Below, in pieces: positions 27,196 through 36,169 of a stretch of 64,000 nucleotides of DNA. The notes under the pieces are model-generated. The model worked only from the letters and a program-made list of their open reading frames with translations. It did no database searches and was not told the origin of the DNA. Position numbers and translations under genes: made by a program. The stretch comes from Alloyangia pacifica (GTDB lineage: Bacteria; Pseudomonadota; Alphaproteobacteria; Rhodobacterales; Rhodobacteraceae). The stretch lies in assembly GCF_020524285.1 (NCBI RefSeq), contig NZ_JAIVKX010000010.1, forward strand, positions 124,001 to 188,000, in the 5' to 3' direction. Position 1 is the stretch's first letter. Each line of letters starts with the position of its first letter.

Positions 27196-28188
27196 ATGGG
27201 CCAACTGGTCGACGGCGAATGGCAGGACACGTGGTATGACACCGACAAGACCGGCGGCAAGTTCGTCCGGTCGACCGCAAAGTTCCGCAACTGGATCACC
27301 GCGGACGGCAGCGCCGGCCCCTCGGGCGAGGGCGGCTTCAAGGCCGAGCCGGACCGCTACCATCTCTATGTCAGCTATGCCTGCCCCTGGGCGCATCGCG
27401 CGCTGATCTTCCGGGCCCTGAAGGGGCTCGAGGATCTCATCCCGGTGAGCGTCGTGCATCCCGAGATGCTCTCGGAGGGCTGGGAGTTCCGCACCGATTT
27501 CGACGGGGCCACCGGCGATCGGCTGCATGACCTGCCCTTCCTGCGCGACATCTACCTGAAGACCGATCCGACGATCTCGGGCCGGGTGACCGTGCCGGTG
27601 CTCTGGGACCGCCAGCGCGAGACCATCGTGTCGAACGAGAGCGCCGAGATCATCCGCATGTTCAACGCGGCCTTCGACGGGCTCACCGGCAACACCGATG
27701 ACTATTGGCCCGAGGCGCTGCGCGAGGCGATCGAGCCGGTGAACGCGCGGATCTACGACACGGTCAACAACGGCGTCTACAAGGCGGGCTTCGCGACCTC
27801 GCAGCAGGCCTACGAGGAGGCGGTACGGCCGCTCTTCGACACGCTGGACTGGCTGGAGCAGCGTCTGACCGGACAGCGCTACCTGATGGGGGAGCGGATC
27901 ACCGAGGCCGACTGGCGGCTCTTCACCACGCTGATCCGCTTCGACACGGTCTACCACGGTCACTTCAAGTGCAACCGGCGGCGCATCGTCGACTACCCGG
28001 CGCTCTGGGCCTACGTGCGCGAGCTCTACCAGTGGCCGGGCGTTGCCGGGACGGTGCGGCTCGACCACATCTCGCAGCACTACCACTACAGTCATGACAC
28101 CATCAATCCGCACCGCATTGTGCCGATCGGGCCCGAACTGGACCTGGAGGCCCCGCACGGACGCGAGGCGCTGCCCAAGGCCGCCTGA
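27196..28188 (+). CDS. Xi-class glutathione S-transferase (glutathionyl-hydroquinone reductase type)
   Basis: 330-aa enzyme of the YqjG/ECM4 group. The catalytic Cys is in the Xi-class motif SYACPWAHRAL. The C-terminal domain has YLMGERITEADWRLFTTLIRF and FKCNRRRIVDYP, also Xi-type. These enzymes reduce glutathionyl-hydroquinones using glutathione. Start ATG 27196 follows GGGAG; the longer frame upstream lacks family similarity. It converges with the receiver-domain gene 6 bp away. Confidence 0.9.
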   Translation: MGQLVDGEWQDTWYDTDKTGGKFVRSTAKFRNWITADGSAGPSGEGGFKAEPDRYHLYVSYACPWAHRALIFRALKGLEDLIPVSVVHPEMLSEGWEFRTDFDGATGDRLHDLPFLRDIYLKTDPTISGRVTVPVLWDRQRETIVSNESAEIIRMFNAAFDGLTGNTDDYWPEALREAIEPVNARIYDTVNNGVYKAGFATSQQAYEEAVRPLFDTLDWLEQRLTGQRYLMGERITEADWRLFTTLIRFDTVYHGHFKCNRRRIVDYPALWAYVRELYQWPGVAGTVRLDHISQHYHYSHDTINPHRIVPIGPELDLEAPHGREALPKAA

Positions 28189-28194
28189 GCGCGG

Positions 28195-28563
28195 TCAGAC
28201 GGCGCAGCGCGCGCCGTAGTGCTCGACCATCGCCGCGAGGTCGGCCGGGGCCGTCGCGGTGGGCAGGAAGGCGCAGGCATTTGCGCAGTGACGGAAGATC
28301 GAGCCGTCCGAGAAGACCGGGGAGTCGGTGACGAAGACCACGCGGCATCCCGGTCGCCGGTAGGAAGCAAAATCCGCCACCGCCAGCGCGCTGCCTTCGG
28401 TTAGCATCAGGTCGAGCACGATCACGTCAACCGCCGCGTCATGCAGAAGGCGGGTTGCGCTCTCCTGGCTGTCCGCGACGATGACCTCGGCGCCGTTGCT
28501 CCGGAGCTGGCAACTCCATGCGCCGGCCAGATCCGAGTCACCTTGAACGATGAGCACTTTCAT
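28195..28563 (-). CDS. single-domain response-regulator-like protein with degenerate phosphorylation site
   Basis: 122 aa, a lone receiver (REC) fold without an output domain. The phosphoacceptor Asp51 is present (VIVLDLML) and a Thr follows beta-4 (VFVTDS). However, the N-terminal acidic pair is reduced to QGD in VLIVQGDSD, and the usual conserved Lys (FLxKP) is replaced in FLPTATAP. Its signalling mechanism is therefore uncertain, either atypical phosphorylation or protein-protein signalling only. GGGAG lies 8 nt before the ATG. No histidine kinase is nearby. It is divergent from the lytic transglycosylase gene. Confidence 0.8.
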   Translation of the reverse strand: MKVLIVQGDSDLAGAWSCQLRSNGAEVIVADSQESATRLLHDAAVDVIVLDLMLTEGSALAVADFASYRRPGCRVVFVTDSPVFSDGSIFRHCANACAFLPTATAPADLAAMVEHYGARCAV

Positions 28564-28807
28564 CCATGTTCTCCCGACAGACATCTCCCCCTGTCCGCAC
28601 CTGACTGTGATCCTGATCCATTTTAGCTGGATTTTACCCTTCTCCTCCGTTGTCGGGCGGCTTCCTAAACAAATGATTAATATCGCTCTGACGGCGCGCG
28701 TTTTCGTTCACGCCACCGAGGGACGCGCGTGAGCGGCCCGGAATTTGCTCTGCTTGCCAGCCCGCTGCGGGCTGATAGGGTGGACGCAGTTTTCCTGCGA
28801 GGTGTTC

Positions 28808-29983
28808 ATGCGTACCCTGTCCGTTCTGACCGCGATGCTGCTGCCCGTTGTGGCGCAGGCGCAGACCGCGCCCTGCGGCGGCGACTTCCGGGCCTTCTTG
28901 CGCGGGGTCTCTGAAGACGCGGTTGCGCAGGGGGCGAACCCCGATGCGGCGGCGCGTTTCTTTGCCGGGCTGCGGCAGGATCCCAAGGTGCTGAAGGCGG
29001 ACCGGGCGCAGGGCATCTTCCAGGCGCCCTTCATCGAGTTCTCGCGCAAGCTGATCTCGCAGGACCGGCTCGACAAGGGGCGCCGCAAGGCCGAGGAGTG
29101 GGATGCGGTCTTCGACCGGATCGAGCGCGAGTACGGGATTTCGCGCGGGGTGCTGCTGGCCTTCTGGGCCTTCGAGACCGACTACGGCGGCTACCAGGGC
29201 AACTTCAACACCGCCAATGCGCTGGCGACGCTGGCGCACGACTGCCGCCGCCCCGAGCTGTTCCGGCCGCAACTCATCGCGGCGCTGGAGCTCTACGAGC
29301 ACGGCGATTTCGACCCGGCGACCACCACCGGCGCCTGGGCGGGCGAGATCGGCATGGTGCAGATGCTTCCTAAGGACATCATCGAAAACGGCGTCGATGG
29401 CGACGGTGACGGCCACGTGATGCTCAAGACATCGGTGCCGGACGCGCTGATGTCGGGGGGGCGGATGCTCTCGTCGCTCGGCTGGCGGCCGAACGAGCCC
29501 TGGTTGCAGGAGATCACCCTGCCGGCGGAGTTCGACTGGTCGCTGAGCGGGTTGGAGACGACGATGAGCGTTGCCGAATGGGAGCGGCTCGGGGTTTCCG
29601 GCCGCACCGGGGCGCTGGACGATGGGAGGCTTCCGGCCTCGATCATCCTGCCGCAGGGCCGGGGCGGGCCGGCCTTCATCGCCTATCCGAACTTTCGGGT
29701 CTTCTTCGAGTGGAACCAGAGCTTCACCTACGTGCTGACCGCCGCCTATTTCGCCACGCGGCTCGAGGGCGCGCCGGTCTATGACGCGGGCAATCCGGCG
29801 CCGGGCCTGGCCGGGCCGCAGATGCAGCAGCTCCAGCGCAAGCTGCAGGCGCGGGGCTTCGACGTGGGCGAGGTGGATGGCATCCTCGGCGCCGGCACGC
29901 GGAGCGCGGTGCGGGCGGTGCAGGCGGAGCTGGGTCTGCCGGTGGATGGCTGGCCAACGGCGGAGCTGTTGCAGGCGTTCTGA
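28808..29983 (+). CDS. MltB-type lytic murein transglycosylase with peptidoglycan-binding domain
   Basis: 391-aa periplasmic enzyme that cleaves peptidoglycan glycan strands to 1,6-anhydro products. A signal peptide (about 1-18, LLPVVAQAQ) has no lipobox cysteine at its end, so the protein is soluble. The SLT_2 domain contains the catalytic Glu in AFETDYGGYQGNFNT. The C-terminal PG_binding_1 domain is LQRKLQARGFDVGEVDG...GTRSAVRAVQ. The start MRTLSVLTAML is chosen for the signal peptide. A bidirectional hairpin follows the stop. Confidence 0.92.
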   Translation: MRTLSVLTAMLLPVVAQAQTAPCGGDFRAFLRGVSEDAVAQGANPDAAARFFAGLRQDPKVLKADRAQGIFQAPFIEFSRKLISQDRLDKGRRKAEEWDAVFDRIEREYGISRGVLLAFWAFETDYGGYQGNFNTANALATLAHDCRRPELFRPQLIAALELYEHGDFDPATTTGAWAGEIGMVQMLPKDIIENGVDGDGDGHVMLKTSVPDALMSGGRMLSSLGWRPNEPWLQEITLPAEFDWSLSGLETTMSVAEWERLGVSGRTGALDDGRLPASIILPQGRGGPAFIAYPNFRVFFEWNQSFTYVLTAAYFATRLEGAPVYDAGNPAPGLAGPQMQQLQRKLQARGFDVGEVDGILGAGTRSAVRAVQAELGLPVDGWPTAELLQAF

Positions 29984-30007
29984 GCGGAGACCCCTGCGCG
30001 TGATCTG

Positions 30008-30034
30008 AAGGCCGGGCAGCAGATGCCCGGCCTT
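30008..30034. terminator. bidirectional hairpin between convergent genes
   Basis: Perfect 11-bp stem aaggccgggca/tgcccggcctt with a 5-nt loop, between the stops of the transglycosylase (+) and amidase (-) genes. The T-run is weak on both strands. Confidence 0.65.
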
Positions 30035-30046
30035 GCTCGTCTCGGC

Positions 30047-31375
30047 TCAGCCGAGCGCGGCCTCGGCGGCGGCGGAGAGGCGCAGCAGGCGGTCTTCCTC
30101 CATCGGCTTGCCCATCAGCGAGATGCCGCAGCTCGGCGTGCCGGTGGGCAGCGTGGTGACGCAGAGCCCCATGACGTTGCCGACCCGCGTGTTGCGCAGG
30201 GTGAGCAGGTTCTCGGTGACGTAGTAGTCATCTTCGCTGAGCAGCCGGTCGACCTTGGGCGGCAGGTTGGGGGCGGTGGGGCAGAGCACCGCGTCGAAGC
30301 GCGCGGTGGCCTCGGCCCAGGCGGCGCGGGCCTGCATCATGCGGTCCCAGGCGCGGATGTACTCGGCGGCGGTGAAGGCCTTGCCGCCCTCGAAGCGCTC
30401 GCGGATCGGGCCGAACATCAGTTCGCCGCGGGCGGTGATGTCGTCCCCCCAGGTGGCCCAGGCCTCGGCGGTGTAGAGCACCGCGGCATCACCCATGGGG
30501 ATGGCGACCTCGGGCACCTCCAGCGGCACAATCTCGGCGCCCGCGGCTTCCAGCCGCTGCAGCGCCGACTGGTAGGCGGCCGCGGGTTCGGGGCGCAGGT
30601 CATCCATGACGATGGTAGTCAGCGCAGCGAGGCGCACGCCCTCGAGCGAGGCCCCGGTCAGGTCGGGTGCGCGGCGGCCTTCGAGCGCGGCAAGCATCAG
30701 CGCCGCGTCCTCGACCGTTCGGCACAGCGGGCCCACCGTGTCGAAGCGCGCCGCAAGCGGCACCGCGCCGACCAGCGACAGCCGGCCCGCGGTGGTCTTC
30801 AGACCCACCAGATCGTTCCAGGCCGAGGGGATGCGCACCGAGCCGCCGGTGTCCGAGCCCACAGCCGCGGCGGCGAGGCCGAAGGCGACCGAAGCCGCGG
30901 CGCCGGAGGAGGAGCCCCCCGCGACCGCCTCGGCATCGTTGACCGAGGGCGGGGTGGCGGTGACCGGGTTCAGCCCGAGACCGGAGAAGGCCAGCTCGGA
31001 CAGGTGGGTCTTGCCGAGGCAGACGAGCCCCATGGCGGTGGCGGTCTGCAGCACCCTGGCGTCCGCGTCCGGCACGCGGCCCTCGAGCAGTTTCGAGCCC
31101 GCCTCGGTCGCCACGCCGGCGGTGTCGAACAGGTCCTTCCAGCTCACCGGCACGCCGTCGAGCGGCGAGAGGCGCATGCCCGCCTTGGCGCGCTCGCTGG
31201 CGGCCTTCGCCTCGGCCAGCGCGCGCTCGGGGGTGAGCCGGGCGTAGATGCGATCCTTGAGCGGGTGCGCCGCGATCTTGTCGAGATAGGCCTGCGCCAG
31301 ATCGACCGGGTCGACCTCGCCCGCACCGATCGCCCGCCCCAGCTCTGCCGCGCTCTTGCCTGTCCAGTCCGTCAT
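30047..31375 (-). CDS. amidase-signature family protein
   Basis: 442-aa amidase. The Ser-cisSer-Lys triad is visible: Lys in VSWKDLFDTAG, the Gly/Ser-rich AVAGGSSSGAAASVA, and GSDTGGSVRIPSAW with the nucleophilic Ser. It is GatA-like but shorter, and without adjacent gatB or gatC, so a stand-alone amide or carbamoyl hydrolase is more likely than a tRNA amidotransferase subunit. The substrate is unknown. The start is divergent from the monooxygenase gene, with 120 bp between them. Confidence 0.88.
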   Translation of the reverse strand: MTDWTGKSAAELGRAIGAGEVDPVDLAQAYLDKIAAHPLKDRIYARLTPERALAEAKAASERAKAGMRLSPLDGVPVSWKDLFDTAGVATEAGSKLLEGRVPDADARVLQTATAMGLVCLGKTHLSELAFSGLGLNPVTATPPSVNDAEAVAGGSSSGAAASVAFGLAAAAVGSDTGGSVRIPSAWNDLVGLKTTAGRLSLVGAVPLAARFDTVGPLCRTVEDAALMLAALEGRRAPDLTGASLEGVRLAALTTIVMDDLRPEPAAAYQSALQRLEAAGAEIVPLEVPEVAIPMGDAAVLYTAEAWATWGDDITARGELMFGPIRERFEGGKAFTAAEYIRAWDRMMQARAAWAEATARFDAVLCPTAPNLPPKVDRLLSEDDYYVTENLLTLRNTRVGNVMGLCVTTLPTGTPSCGISLMGKPMEEDRLLRLSAAAEAALG

Positions 31376-31495
31376 GCCGCTTTCCTTCTTGGAGGCCGCC
31401 TTCCATCCTGGGCGGCTTTGCTTTTTTCGATCGGCGCGACGGTAGCGGCACGCAGGCGCATGGACAATCCCACCCGCAGGACCATAGTACGCCCC

Positions 31496-32713
31496 ATGAC
31501 ACAGGACAGCGATCTGCTCATCATCGGCGGCGGCCTCAACGGGCCCGCCCTCGCGCTGGCGGCGGCCAAGGCCGGGCTCAGCGCCACCGTCATCGACGCC
31601 CTGCCTGCCGAGCTGCGGGCCGAGCCGGAATTCGACGGCCGCGCCTATGCGCTGGCGCTCGCCTCGGTGCGGCTGCTGGCCAATCTCGGGCTCTGGGAGC
31701 AGCTTGCGCCCAACGCCCAGCCGATGAGCGCGATCCGCGTCACCGATGGGCGTGTCGGCGAGGCCGAGGTCTTCCTCGGGCTCGATTTCGCCTCCGCGGA
31801 GATCGAGGAAGGCCCGATGGGCCATATGGTCGAGGACCGCTTCCTGCGCCGCGCGCTGCTCGAGGCCATGGCCGCCGAGCCGCGGATCACCCACCGCGCC
31901 TCGGCGACGGTGATCGGGCAGGCGGTGGACGTCTCGGGCGTGACCGTGACGCTGGCCGATGGGGGCACCCTGCGCGGGCGGCTGCTGGTTGGTGCGGACG
32001 GGCGCAGCAGCGGCACCGCCGCGCGCGCCGGGATCAAGCGCACCGGCTGGACCTACGGGCAGACCGCTCTGGTCTGCGCCATCGCCCATGAGCTGCCGCA
32101 CGAGGGCGTGGCGCACCAGTTCTTCATGCCGAGCGGGCCGCTGGCGATCCTGCCGCTGACCAAGGGCCGCAGCTCCATCGTCTGGAGCGAGAAGGACGCG
32201 CTGGCCCGCACCATCCACGCGCTGCCCGATGACGAGTACCTGCAGGTGCTGCGCCCGCGCTTCGGCGATTTTCTGGGCGAGATTTCCCTGGCAGGGCCGC
32301 GCTACACCTACCCGCTGGGTCTGACGCTGGCCAATGCCTTCATCGCCGACCGGCTGGCGCTGGTGGGCGATGCGGCGCATGGCATGCATCCGATCGCCGG
32401 GCAGGGGCTCAACGCCGGGCTGCGCGACGTGGCGGCGCTGGCGCATGTGCTGAGCCATGCGCAGCGGCGCGGCGAGGACGTGGCCTCGCCGCTGGTGCTG
32501 GCGCGCTACCAGAGCTGGCGTCGCTTCGACACGGCGGCGCTGGCGGCGGCGACGGATCTGTTCAACCGGCTCTTTTCGAACGACAACCCGATCCTGCGCG
32601 CCGGCCGCGACCTCGGAATGGCGCTGGTGCAAGGCATGCCCGGCCTGCGCCGCAACTTCGTGCGCGAGGCGGCGGGGCTGACCGGCGAGTTGCCGGACCT
32701 CATGGCGAAATAG
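31496..32713 (+). CDS. UbiH/UbiF/VisC/COQ6-family FAD-dependent monooxygenase
   Basis: 405-aa flavoprotein. The Rossmann motif is DLLIIGGGLNGPALALAAAKAG, then the mid DG motif LLVGADGRSSGTAARAG, and the FAD ribityl motif LALVGDAAHGMHPIAGQGLN, which is the ubiH/COQ6 family signature. It is likely an aromatic-ring hydroxylase of ubiquinone biosynthesis; which ring position cannot be told from motifs. The long open frame upstream is not part of the protein. The ATG at 31496 gives a proper flavoprotein N-terminus. Confidence 0.9.
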   Translation: MTQDSDLLIIGGGLNGPALALAAAKAGLSATVIDALPAELRAEPEFDGRAYALALASVRLLANLGLWEQLAPNAQPMSAIRVTDGRVGEAEVFLGLDFASAEIEEGPMGHMVEDRFLRRALLEAMAAEPRITHRASATVIGQAVDVSGVTVTLADGGTLRGRLLVGADGRSSGTAARAGIKRTGWTYGQTALVCAIAHELPHEGVAHQFFMPSGPLAILPLTKGRSSIVWSEKDALARTIHALPDDEYLQVLRPRFGDFLGEISLAGPRYTYPLGLTLANAFIADRLALVGDAAHGMHPIAGQGLNAGLRDVAALAHVLSHAQRRGEDVASPLVLARYQSWRRFDTAALAAATDLFNRLFSNDNPILRAGRDLGMALVQGMPGLRRNFVREAAGLTGELPDLMAK

Positions 32714-32724
32714 GGCGGGGTGGC

Positions 32725-32752
32725 CAAGCTCCTTCGAAGAGAGTTGGGCCGT
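32725..32752. repeat. imperfect TTCGAA-centred palindrome
   Basis: ggccaagctc and gagttgggcc arms flank CTTCGAAG with mismatches. It is a single degenerate relative of the paired palindromes at 898 and 13204, located between convergent genes. Confidence 0.45.
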
Positions 32753-32773
32753 GCAAGACCCGGGACAGAAAAA

Positions 32774-32799
32774 GGGGGCGGATGCATGCATCCGCCCCC
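32774..32799 (-). terminator. intrinsic terminator of the DUF2125 gene
   Basis: Perfect 26-nt palindrome (arm gggggcggatgca). On the minus strand it is followed by TTTTT, 18 bp after the DUF2125 gene stop. It may also stop plus-strand transcription. Confidence 0.85.
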
Positions 32800-32816
32800 C
32801 TCTCGTTGCCGAAGCG

Positions 32817-34358
32817 TTACTTGATCCGCTGGCCGTTGGCGAGGACCTGCCCCTGGCCGTTGACCTCGATGGTCGAGGTCTGCGTGTCGGGCTCGGAGCC
32901 GGGCACCGTGAACATCCCAAGCATCATCCGGGCGCCCATGGCGTCCTGCTCGCTCAGCAGGCCCATGGCGATCAGCTTGTCGATCAGCCCGTTCGCGCCG
33001 CTTAGGTTGAAGGTCACCGCGCCCTCGGGCGCCGGCATGCCGCCGAAGCTCTGGGTGTCGTCCTGGTTGAAGGTGAAGTCGCCCTGTCCGGTGATCTCGG
33101 CGCCGGCGGCGGAAATCGTCAGGCTGTTCAGGGTCAGGGCGTTCAGTTCCGCCGGTGCGGCCTCATCCGTTTCCAGCCGCGTCAGATCGGCCGGGTCGAA
33201 GACCGACACTAGAGGTGTCACCTTGCCGGTGATGTCGAAGGCCAGGGTCGCCGGATCGCGCGGCAGCGTGGCGCCCGGGTCGAAGATGCCCCAGATCGCC
33301 TCCGACAGGGTCAGCCCGCCCAGGGTGAGCCCGAAGGCCATGTCCTGCGGCGCGTCGGCTTCCGCCAGCGGCAGCGACAGGTTCAGCCCGACCTGCTCGA
33401 TGGCGGCGCTCACCGGGAAGGGCAGCTCGCCGCCCTCGGCCTCGTAGGTCAGCGTGTCGAGGTTCAGCGCGTAGCTCATCCGGGTGCCGTCGATCGCCCC
33501 CTCGAGCCGACCGCCCTGCGAGCTGCTGCTGCCGGTGGTGGTCTCGCCGTCGTCGGTGAAGGCGAAGCTCGTCTGGCCGCTCTCGAAGGTGAAGGTGCCA
33601 CTGCCCTCGAAGCCGGAGCTCATGATCGCCGAGGCATCGGCCTCGTCCGTGATTTCCGGGATCACCGACTCGCCGCGGCTCGACAGGCCGGTCATCCGGC
33701 CCGAGACCTGCCCGGTGGAGTCCGGCTGCTCGGGATCGCTGCCCGAGAGATCGTAGCGCAGCTCGTCGGTCTGGTAGCTGTGGCTGTAGCGCCGGGTGCC
33801 GTCCGCGGTGGCAACCTCGGAGGTGCCGCTGAGCGGCCCGGTGGCAAGGCTGGCGCTGAAGACGTCGCGCGAGAGCTCTTCGCCCTCGGCCAGCAGGCGG
33901 ACCAGCTCGAGATTGGTGGCCTCGGCGCTATACGCGTAGCTCAGCGCGTCCGGATCGCCCGAGGCGACGAGGCTGAGCGCCTCCTGTGCCAGCTCCAGCG
34001 TCATCTCGACCGGATCGCTGCCCTCTTCGGACACCCGCACCTCGATCGGCATCGGGCTCGGGAAGCGCAGGGCCACCGTGCCGTCGCCGAGATCCTCCAG
34101 CGTGATATCCGCGAGGCTCACGGTGACATCGCCCTCCGGCTGGCCCTCGCTTTCGGGAATCGCCATGCGCAGGGTCAGATCGCCAAGCATCAGGTTGCCG
34201 CCGGTCTCGCTTTCGGTGACCGAGACTTCGTATCCGACGCCTTCGAGCAGATCCGACAGATCGTCCCAGACCTGGGCGGGGGTGACATCGGCATGGGTGG
34301 GCAGCGCAAGCCCCAGGGCCGTCGCGCCGGCCGCAAGACCCCCAGTGAGAAACCGCAT
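32817..34358 (-). CDS. DUF2125 domain-containing exported protein
   Basis: 513-aa acidic, Ser/Thr/Gly-rich protein with a Sec signal peptide (about 1-23, ending LPTHAD). The rest is beta-rich with many alternating TLxLxxL patterns, consistent with a long lipid-interacting or periplasmic AsmA-like beta structure; this is an inference. DUF2125 is a Rhodobacterales/Rhizobiales family of unknown function. ATG 34358 has AAAGGA at good spacing; an upstream TTG is less likely. It is a single-gene unit with its own terminator. Confidence 0.78.
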   Translation of the reverse strand: MRFLTGGLAAGATALGLALPTHADVTPAQVWDDLSDLLEGVGYEVSVTESETGGNLMLGDLTLRMAIPESEGQPEGDVTVSLADITLEDLGDGTVALRFPSPMPIEVRVSEEGSDPVEMTLELAQEALSLVASGDPDALSYAYSAEATNLELVRLLAEGEELSRDVFSASLATGPLSGTSEVATADGTRRYSHSYQTDELRYDLSGSDPEQPDSTGQVSGRMTGLSSRGESVIPEITDEADASAIMSSGFEGSGTFTFESGQTSFAFTDDGETTTGSSSSQGGRLEGAIDGTRMSYALNLDTLTYEAEGGELPFPVSAAIEQVGLNLSLPLAEADAPQDMAFGLTLGGLTLSEAIWGIFDPGATLPRDPATLAFDITGKVTPLVSVFDPADLTRLETDEAAPAELNALTLNSLTISAAGAEITGQGDFTFNQDDTQSFGGMPAPEGAVTFNLSGANGLIDKLIAMGLLSEQDAMGARMMLGMFTVPGSEPDTQTSTIEVNGQGQVLANGQRIK

Positions 34359-34479
34359 ATTCAATCCTTTCCGCCGTGGGCCGTAAACAATGGCCTAGAG
34401 TTCGCCTCCATGCGCGGCGGGGTCAAGAGGCTGGACCGTGGGTAAGCCAGTGTTTACCAAAGAGGGGAATCTGCTAGCG

Positions 34480-35241
34480 ATGGGGCAATCCATGGATCTG
34501 ACAGGAAAAACCGCGCTGATCACTGGCGCGAGCCGGGGGATCGGGGCCGCGACGGCGCGTCTCTTTGCCGAGGCGGGGGCGAATGTGGCGCTTGTGGCGC
34601 GGGGCCGCGAGGCGGTGACCGAGCTGGCCGGCGAGATCGGGCCGAAGGCCATGGCGATCCCCTGCGACATTTCGCGCTACTGGGAGATGGACCAGGCGGT
34701 GCAGGCCTGCATCTCGGCCTTTGGCCAGATCGACGTGCTGGTGAACAACGCCGGGGTGATCGAGCCGATCGCGCCGCTGGCCGGGGCCGATCCGGGGGCC
34801 TGGGGGCAGGTGATCGACGTCAACCTCAAGGGCGTCTACCACGGCATGCACGCGGCGCTGCCGCTGATGCTGGCGGCGGGCGGCGGCACGGTGCTGACCA
34901 TTGGGTCGGGGGCGGCGCATCACCCGCTCGAGGGCTGGTCGGCCTATTGCGCCTCTAAGGCTGGGGCGCTGATGCTGACCCGCATGGCCGACGCCGAGTA
35001 CCGCGAACGCGGCATCCGCGCGATCTCGCTTTCGCCCGGCACGGTGGCGACGCAGATGCAGCGCACGATCAAGGCCTCGGGGGTGAACCCGGTCAGCACG
35101 CTCGAGTGGGAGGACCACATTCCGCCGGAGTGGGTGGCCAAGGCGCTGCTGTGGATGTGCGGGCCCGAGACCGACGGGTACCTCGGCGACGAGGTCTCGC
35201 TGCGTGACGAGACGGTGCGCCAGGCGATCGGCGTCGCATGA
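34480..35241 (+). CDS. short-chain dehydrogenase/reductase
   Basis: SDR-family NAD(P)-dependent oxidoreductase of about 253 aa. Cofactor motif TGASRGIG, NNAG, catalytic Ser in TIGSGAAHH and YCASK (YxxxK) are all present. The substrate is unknown. Starts at 34438 (GTG), 34480 and 34492 (ATG) are possible; GAGGGGAA before 34480 favours that one. The stop overlaps the following enoyl-CoA hydratase gene (ATGA), suggesting a joint acyl or hydroxyacyl pathway. Confidence 0.85.
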   Translation: MGQSMDLTGKTALITGASRGIGAATARLFAEAGANVALVARGREAVTELAGEIGPKAMAIPCDISRYWEMDQAVQACISAFGQIDVLVNNAGVIEPIAPLAGADPGAWGQVIDVNLKGVYHGMHAALPLMLAAGGGTVLTIGSGAAHHPLEGWSAYCASKAGALMLTRMADAEYRERGIRAISLSPGTVATQMQRTIKASGVNPVSTLEWEDHIPPEWVAKALLWMCGPETDGYLGDEVSLRDETVRQAIGVA

Positions 35242-35846
35242 TCTCGCTCGCGCGGGAGGGGGGCTATTGGCTGGCGGTGATCGACCGCCCCGAGAAGGCC
35301 AATTCGCTGACTCCGGAGATGCTGCAGCGCCTCTGCGAGATCGTCGAGGCGGCACGCGAGGCGCAGGTGCTGGTGATCACGGGCACCGGCAGGGTTTTCT
35401 CGGCCGGGGCCGATCTCGAGGCGGCGCGGGCGGGGCTCGCGACCTCGCCGCTCTGGGAGCGGCTGTCGGGCGCCATCGCGGCGCTGCCGGGGCTGAGCAT
35501 CTGCGCATTGAACGGCACCCTGGCGGGTGGCGCCATGGGCATGGCACTGGCCTGCGATCTGCGCATCGCGGTGCCGGGAGCCAAAGTCTTCTACCCTGTG
35601 ATGAAGCTTGGCTTCCTGCCGCAGCCGTCGGACCCGCGGCGGCTGGCGGCGCTGGTCGGCCCGGCGCGGGCGAAGATGATCCTCATGGCCGGGCAAAAGG
35701 TGCCGGTGGAGGAGGCGCAGAGCTGGGGGCTGATCGACCGAATCGTGCCGCCGGAGGAGCTCCTGCCCGCCGCGCGTGCGCTGGCCGAAGACACGCTGAC
35801 CGCGGATTCGGCGCATGCTGCCGCGATCAAGGCGCTGATCCGTTAG
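35238..35846 (+). CDS. enoyl-CoA hydratase/isomerase family protein
   Basis: 202-aa crotonase-fold protein, shorter than the usual ~260 aa because the C-terminal helical part is reduced. Oxyanion-hole regions are recognisable in FSAGADLEAAR and NGTLAGGAMGMALACDLRIA. The second catalytic Glu usually found near VMKLGFLPQPSDPRR is not evident, so hydratase activity is doubtful. It is translationally coupled to the upstream SDR gene through a 4-bp ATGA overlap. Confidence 0.82.
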   Translation: MISLAREGGYWLAVIDRPEKANSLTPEMLQRLCEIVEAAREAQVLVITGTGRVFSAGADLEAARAGLATSPLWERLSGAIAALPGLSICALNGTLAGGAMGMALACDLRIAVPGAKVFYPVMKLGFLPQPSDPRRLAALVGPARAKMILMAGQKVPVEEAQSWGLIDRIVPPEELLPAARALAEDTLTADSAHAAAIKALIR

Positions 35847-36169
35847 GGCACCGGCGGAGGGGCGGCGCCCTCTATCGGGGTGCTGAATAACTCTAGGCGA
35901 AGGCGTTTCGACGCGAAGGAGAGCCACTTTTCGGGCTCTCTCGCTTAGCTGACAAAAATGGATCGCGTCGGGGGCCGACGAGCAGGATGAGAAGTCCGTT
36001 CTCAAAAACCTATTTCAGCGGCCTGCCATAGGCTGGCGCGGAGGCTGCGTATCCCGGGCTGACGCCTGCGGCCAGGACAGTCCGGAGCAGATGCGCTTGG
36101 CAAGGCTTGAAAACTCGGCAAGGCTTGAAAACCCAGTGATGTCTGGCATTGCGAACCATGGCGCCACGC
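35847..36169. other. non-coding convergent region with hairpin
   Basis: No supportable gene in this 323-bp space between the enoyl-CoA hydratase (+) and chemoreceptor (-) genes. It holds a hairpin gagagcc/ggctctc (35919-35940), a ctctaggcgaagg segment resembling the tail of the dispersed repeat, and a two-unit tandem repeat at 36099. It could be a remnant of lost DNA. Confidence 0.5.
36099..36134. repeat. two-copy 18-bp tandem repeat
   Basis: The unit ggcaaggcttgaaaac plus a 2-bp variable end (tc, then cc) occurs twice head to tail. It lies in non-coding DNA just beyond the chemoreceptor stop. Confidence 0.85.

Noticed and set aside
30047-32920. Long fusion of the amidase with an upstream extension
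   Set aside because: The extension runs antisense to the UbiH-type gene; the amidase has a proper start MTDWTGKSAAELG at 31375.
36099-36134. Possible CRISPR array start
   Set aside because: Only two immediately adjacent 18-bp units with no spacer between them and no cas genes nearby.
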